Part shown: positions 42,951 through 45,937 of the stretch, one piece after another
Numbering within the stretch: the first letter of the stretch is position 1
Layout: each line of letters starts with the position of its first letter
Origin: Verrucomicrobiales bacterium
Lineage (GTDB): Bacteria > Verrucomicrobiota > Verrucomicrobiia > Verrucomicrobiales > DEV007
Direction: 5' to 3'
Assembly: GCA_016795505.1 (NCBI GenBank)
Contig: JAEUHH010000091.1
Coordinates: 1-45,937, forward strand
DNA length: 45,937 bases
Position numbers and translations under genes: made by a program
The notes under the pieces: model-generated
Databases searched by the model: none
The model's input: the letters and a program-made list of their open reading frames with translations, nothing else
Told to the model about the DNA's origin: nothing

Positions 42951-44309
42951 ATGGACCGAAGAAACGCGCTTCTGCTCTTGGGCTTGTCGCTGCCGGCCGC
43001 CCAGGCTCCCGGGCAGTCGATCCGGACAAAGGCGCCAGACGGGAAACCTGCCCGCCGTACCCTCATCATCGGGGCGGGTCTCTCCGGTCTCGCCGCCGCC
43101 CAGGCCCTCCAAGCTGCCGGGGAAGACGTCGTCGTGATCGAGGCTCGTGGTCGGATCGGCGGAAGGATCTGGACGAGCACCCTGTGGCCCGAAACACCCC
43201 TCGATCTCGGCGCCTCGTGGATCCATGGCGTCAGGGGGAATCCCCTCACGAAAGTGGCGGACCGCATCGGAGCCGCACGATGGGTGACCGAGTATGATCG
43301 GTCAGTCATCTACGATGCGAGCGGTCAGCCTCTCGACGAAACTGCCGGAGAGCGGCTCGAGAAGCTGGACGGGCAGTTGTGGAAACGCATCAGGCAGGCC
43401 CAGGACCGGGATCCCGATGTGTCGGTGCGAAGCCTGGCCGAGTCCCTCGCCAAAAATTCCGAGGAGAGGCGTTTCGTGAACTTTCTCCTCAGTGGGGGCA
43501 TTGAGCAGGAGTATGCGGGCAGCGCGGACCGCCTCTCCGCTCACTGGTTTGACAGCGCGAAGGAATTTCGCGGCGACGACGCGCTGTTTGCCGAGGGATT
43601 TCATGTCATTACCCGGCACCTCGCCGAGGGGCTTCGCATTGAGACCGAACAGGTCGTTCAGGAAGTCCACTGGCAGGAGACACCGGTTCGGGTCGTCACT
43701 CGGAAATCGACTTTCACAGGCGACCGCATCGTTATCACGTTGCCACTGGGCGTGCTGCAGGCCGGGAGCGTCCAGTTCGTGCCCGACCTGCCAGCCACCA
43801 AGCGCGCTGCCATAGCCGCGCTCGGCATGGGCGTGCTGAACAAATGTTATCTGCGCTTTCCCCGCGTCTTTTGGCCGGATGACGTGGACTGGCTGGAATA
43901 TGTGTCCGAAAAGCACGGGGAGTGGACCGAATGGGTCAGCCTGGCCCGTGCCGCCGGAAAGCCGGTGTTGCTCGGGTTCAATGCCGCCACGCAGGGACGC
44001 GCGCTGGAGGCTTTGCCCGACAGGCAGATCGTGGCTGATGCCATGCGCACGCTGCGCCGGATTTTTGGTTCCGGCATACCGGATCCGACCGGCCATCAGA
44101 TCACCCGCTGGGCTTCCGATCCCTTTGCTCGCGGATCCTATTCCTACACGCCGATTGGCGCCACGCCCCGGTCGCGCCGCGAACTCGCCCGCCCGGTGGA
44201 TGGTCGGCTCTTTTTCGCCGGCGAAGCCACCGATGCCGACTATCACGCCACCGCTCATGGCGCCTATCTATCCGGTCGGCGCGTCGCGGAAGAAGTGATC
44301 AAGAGTTAG
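42951..44309 (+). CDS. exported FAD-dependent amine (polyamine-type) oxidase
   Basis: 452 aa. The N-terminus (MDRRNALLLLGLSLPAAQA) has twin arginines and looks like a Tat signal, fitting export of a folded flavoprotein. FAD motif IIGAGLSGLAAAQALQAAG is followed by EARGRIGGRIWTSTLWPE. The C-terminus (LFFAGEATDADYHATAHGAY) carries the second FAD contact. This is the flavin amine-oxidase family (plant polyamine oxidase, lysine demethylase-like). The substrate is not predictable. It is on the same strand as tcdA, separated by 82 bp. Confidence 0.9.
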   Translation: MDRRNALLLLGLSLPAAQAPGQSIRTKAPDGKPARRTLIIGAGLSGLAAAQALQAAGEDVVVIEARGRIGGRIWTSTLWPETPLDLGASWIHGVRGNPLTKVADRIGAARWVTEYDRSVIYDASGQPLDETAGERLEKLDGQLWKRIRQAQDRDPDVSVRSLAESLAKNSEERRFVNFLLSGGIEQEYAGSADRLSAHWFDSAKEFRGDDALFAEGFHVITRHLAEGLRIETEQVVQEVHWQETPVRVVTRKSTFTGDRIVITLPLGVLQAGSVQFVPDLPATKRAAIAALGMGVLNKCYLRFPRVFWPDDVDWLEYVSEKHGEWTEWVSLARAAGKPVLLGFNAATQGRALEALPDRQIVADAMRTLRRIFGSGIPDPTGHQITRWASDPFARGSYSYTPIGATPRSRRELARPVDGRLFFAGEATDADYHATAHGAYLSGRRVAEEVIKS

Positions 44310-44375
44310 GCCGTTGCCACGGGCTGTTTCTGGATGCCTGGGTTGAGGCTGGCGCCATTTTGACTGCCGTCGGGA

Positions 44376-44696
44376 TTATTCCTGCATGAAGTGGCTGAAC
44401 ATGTCGATCAGGGCGCCGGCGAAAGAGAGCGCCACCCCGGCGATCAAATACAGCAGGGTGCGCGCATGGTAGGCTTCGGCCTGATCGCGCGGGTAATCCA
44501 TCCGGAGCACGCGGTGCAGGACGGCGATGAGCATCACGATTCCGGTCAGCACGCAGGCACCGACCAGATAGGCCAGCCAGTCCGGCATGGGAGTCTCCGT
44601 TTTGACCCAATTGGCGGCAAAGTTCAGGATAAACCCCAGCAGGATACCCGTGGCGGTGACGATGGGCTGGCGAAATGACTGGAGCTTGTCTTCCAT
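44376..44696 (-). CDS. small three-helix membrane protein, unknown function
   Basis: 106 aa from the ATG at 44696 (MEDKLQSFRQPIVTATGILL). Three hydrophobic helices are visible (IVTATGILLGFILNFAANWV, WLAYLVGACVLTGIVMLIAV, LLYLIAGVALSFAGALIDMF). The overall pattern recalls small uncharacterised inner-membrane proteins. The upstream part of the open frame is not conserved-looking. It diverges from the DUF155 gene. Confidence 0.65.
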   Translation of the reverse strand: MEDKLQSFRQPIVTATGILLGFILNFAANWVKTETPMPDWLAYLVGACVLTGIVMLIAVLHRVLRMDYPRDQAEAYHARTLLYLIAGVALSFAGALIDMFSHFMQE

Positions 44697-44866
44697 GATC
44701 GGGTGATGATGCGTCGCGTCAGCCGGGGGCGCAACCTTGTCGTGCCCGACCCGCTCGACCCCGCCTCGCTGCTCCGGCGGTAGTTTTTCGGTTTGAAGCG
44801 GGTGAAACGACAAACGGATCGGGATTCGATTGCCGTCGGAGCCGAATCGGGCTTAGGGTGGCTCCA

Positions 44867-45658
44867 ATGGACGATACGACGTTCACCCTCCGAGCTTGGT
44901 TTGTCGGCACCCGCATTGAGATTCGTTCCCGGCAGCGGCGCGACAGTCTCGACACCGTGCCGGAGACCGTCATCGATGAGCGGGGTCGGCTCATGGCCGT
45001 CTTTCGGTTTGGTGTGGTCTGCTTTGCCGGCTATTCGGAGATGGAGGAATCCGGTCGGCTCGGCAGCTTGGCCGAACGGATTTCCGGCCGATTCGATGCG
45101 CCCGAGAGCGAGTCGCTCGCCGTTCGCATTGTGCCCGGCGAGACCGAGCGAATTGACGACGAAGGCACCCTGATTCTGAATGAGCACACGACCGAGCGAC
45201 TCCTCGCCGCCGCCAGCGTCCTGGCCAAAAGCGTCGTGCTGGCTCACTATGAGCAGTGTCTCGCGCCCATCTTGGAACGCGTCGAGCGACTCGGAGAGAA
45301 TCTTCAGGGCGGTCACAGCGGAGCCGAGCGCCGGCAGTTGCTTCAGGAGATCGGCCAGTCGCTGGTCATCCAGACCCGCACCGTCGGCCGCGTCGAAATC
45401 GCCGAAAAGCCTGATCTCGTCTGGGACGATCCGGATCTCGACCGCCTCTACGTGCGCCTCGCTGCCGAGTACGAGTTGCGCGACCGCGACCTCGCCCTCT
45501 CGCGAAAGCTCGACCTCGTCTCGAAGACCACCGAACTCTATCTCGATCTCGTCCAAAATCGCCAAAGCCTCCGGGTCGAGTGGTACATCGTTATCCTGAT
45601 CCTGTTCGAGATTTTTCTGAGCCTCTACGCAATGTTTTTCGCTGGCAGCGCCCATTGA
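44867..45658 (+). CDS. RMD1/YagE family protein (DUF155)
   Basis: 263 aa from the ATG at 44867; a GTG 9 bp upstream is also open. The signature is near the C-terminus: LDRLYVRLAAEYELRDRDLA, SRKLDLVSKTTELYLDLVQN and the single membrane helix WYIVILILFEIFLSLYAMFF. This is the RMD1/YagE (PF02582, DUF155) family, known from yeast Rmd1/Rmd8 and mitochondrial RMND1 and anchored to a membrane by its C-terminus. The bacterial role is not established. Confidence 0.9.
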   Translation: MDDTTFTLRAWFVGTRIEIRSRQRRDSLDTVPETVIDERGRLMAVFRFGVVCFAGYSEMEESGRLGSLAERISGRFDAPESESLAVRIVPGETERIDDEGTLILNEHTTERLLAAASVLAKSVVLAHYEQCLAPILERVERLGENLQGGHSGAERRQLLQEIGQSLVIQTRTVGRVEIAEKPDLVWDDPDLDRLYVRLAAEYELRDRDLALSRKLDLVSKTTELYLDLVQNRQSLRVEWYIVILILFEIFLSLYAMFFAGSAH

Positions 45659-45833
45659 GCCAACTCGCCACTGAGGCCATCTACGATCACGTCTTATCAA
45701 TAAGCCGGGGCACATCGTTTATGCGGCATTTTATTAATGAGCCGGAGAAATTGAAAGAGAGAATGCTTGCATTCGGCCATCGGCGTGCCATTCTGAATGG
45801 ATCAGTTTCCCGCTCAGCCACCCTGCCTGACCC

Positions 45834-45937
45834 ATGAGAGCTTCCAGACTTATTCCCGATCGCGGTGACGGCTATTTTCATGTCGTCTCCCGCGTGGTCG
45901 ACAAGCGCTTCATCTTCAATGCCAAGGAGAAAAACCA
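45834..45937 (+). CDS. REP-associated Y1 transposase (RAYT/IS200-like), truncated by window edge
   Basis: The last 104 bp start an open frame MRASRLIPDRGDGYFHVVSR, VVDKRFIFNAKEKN. The YFHVVSRVVDKRF string is the beginning of the HUH-type transposase_17/RAYT family. The HUH motif and catalytic Tyr lie beyond the window. RAYT proteins act on REP hairpins. Confidence 0.75.
   Translation, partial: MRASRLIPDRGDGYFHVVSRVVDKRFIFNAKEKN

Overview
The window is GC-rich and densely coded. It most resembles a member of Verrucomicrobiota, or a near relative in the PVC group. Grounds for this are multiple RHS-repeat fragments, large secreted proteins with putative-Ig and Calx-beta repeats, a formylglycine-enzyme-fold protein, CxxCH proteins, a dispersed SNIQHP-type coding tract inside dnaE2, and a REP-type transposase at the right edge. 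Taxonomy is inferred from gene content only.

Layout. 1-2460 (minus strand): two truncated RHS-repeat fragments around an AT-rich small gene. 2581-5976: error-prone DNA polymerase dnaE2, carrying two low-complexity insertions. 6133-9825: a YjdF-like membrane protein, then a translationally coupled minus-strand set corA / ceramidase-like / thioredoxin-like. 9908-12513: an NsrR-like Rrf2 regulator coupled to a secreted CxxCH protein, divergent from a di-haem cytochrome c. 12527-16356: uvrB, an outer-membrane beta-barrel protein and a GNAT acetyltransferase.

16.5-23.0 kb is an accessory island. It holds a frameshifted RHS gene with an ATGA-coupled small membrane protein, RHS scars, long direct repeats, a two-repeat CRISPR-like relic, a ribbon-helix-helix/PIN toxin-antitoxin pair, ISL3-like and IS630-like transposase remnants, and an AT-rich FGE-fold protein with a small secreted partner.

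23.0-33.65 kb is the most interesting part. It is a tightly coupled operon of a ferritin-like (VioB/RebD-type) protein, a LodA-like quinone-cofactor oxidase, a QhpD-like radical SAM/SPASM enzyme, a QhpG/LodB-like flavoprotein, a SAM-domain/adenylate-cyclase/AAA/TPR protein, and then a SnoaL-like protein. The C-terminus of the LodA-like protein carries a Cys/Asp/Trp pattern that resembles the crosslinked QhpC subunit of quinohemoprotein amine dehydrogenase. This suggests a hybrid maturation system in which a radical SAM enzyme installs thioethers and a flavoprotein oxidises a Trp on one large oxidase.

33.7-45.9 kb returns to ordinary genome: trpB2, pgsA, rplU-rpmA with a terminator, two large secreted repeat proteins, trmL, tcdA, a Tat-exported amine oxidase, a small membrane protein, an RMD1/YagE (DUF155) protein, and the first codons of a Y1 (REP-associated) transposase. 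A 41-bp dispersed repeat recurs in several gaps and inside one coding sequence.
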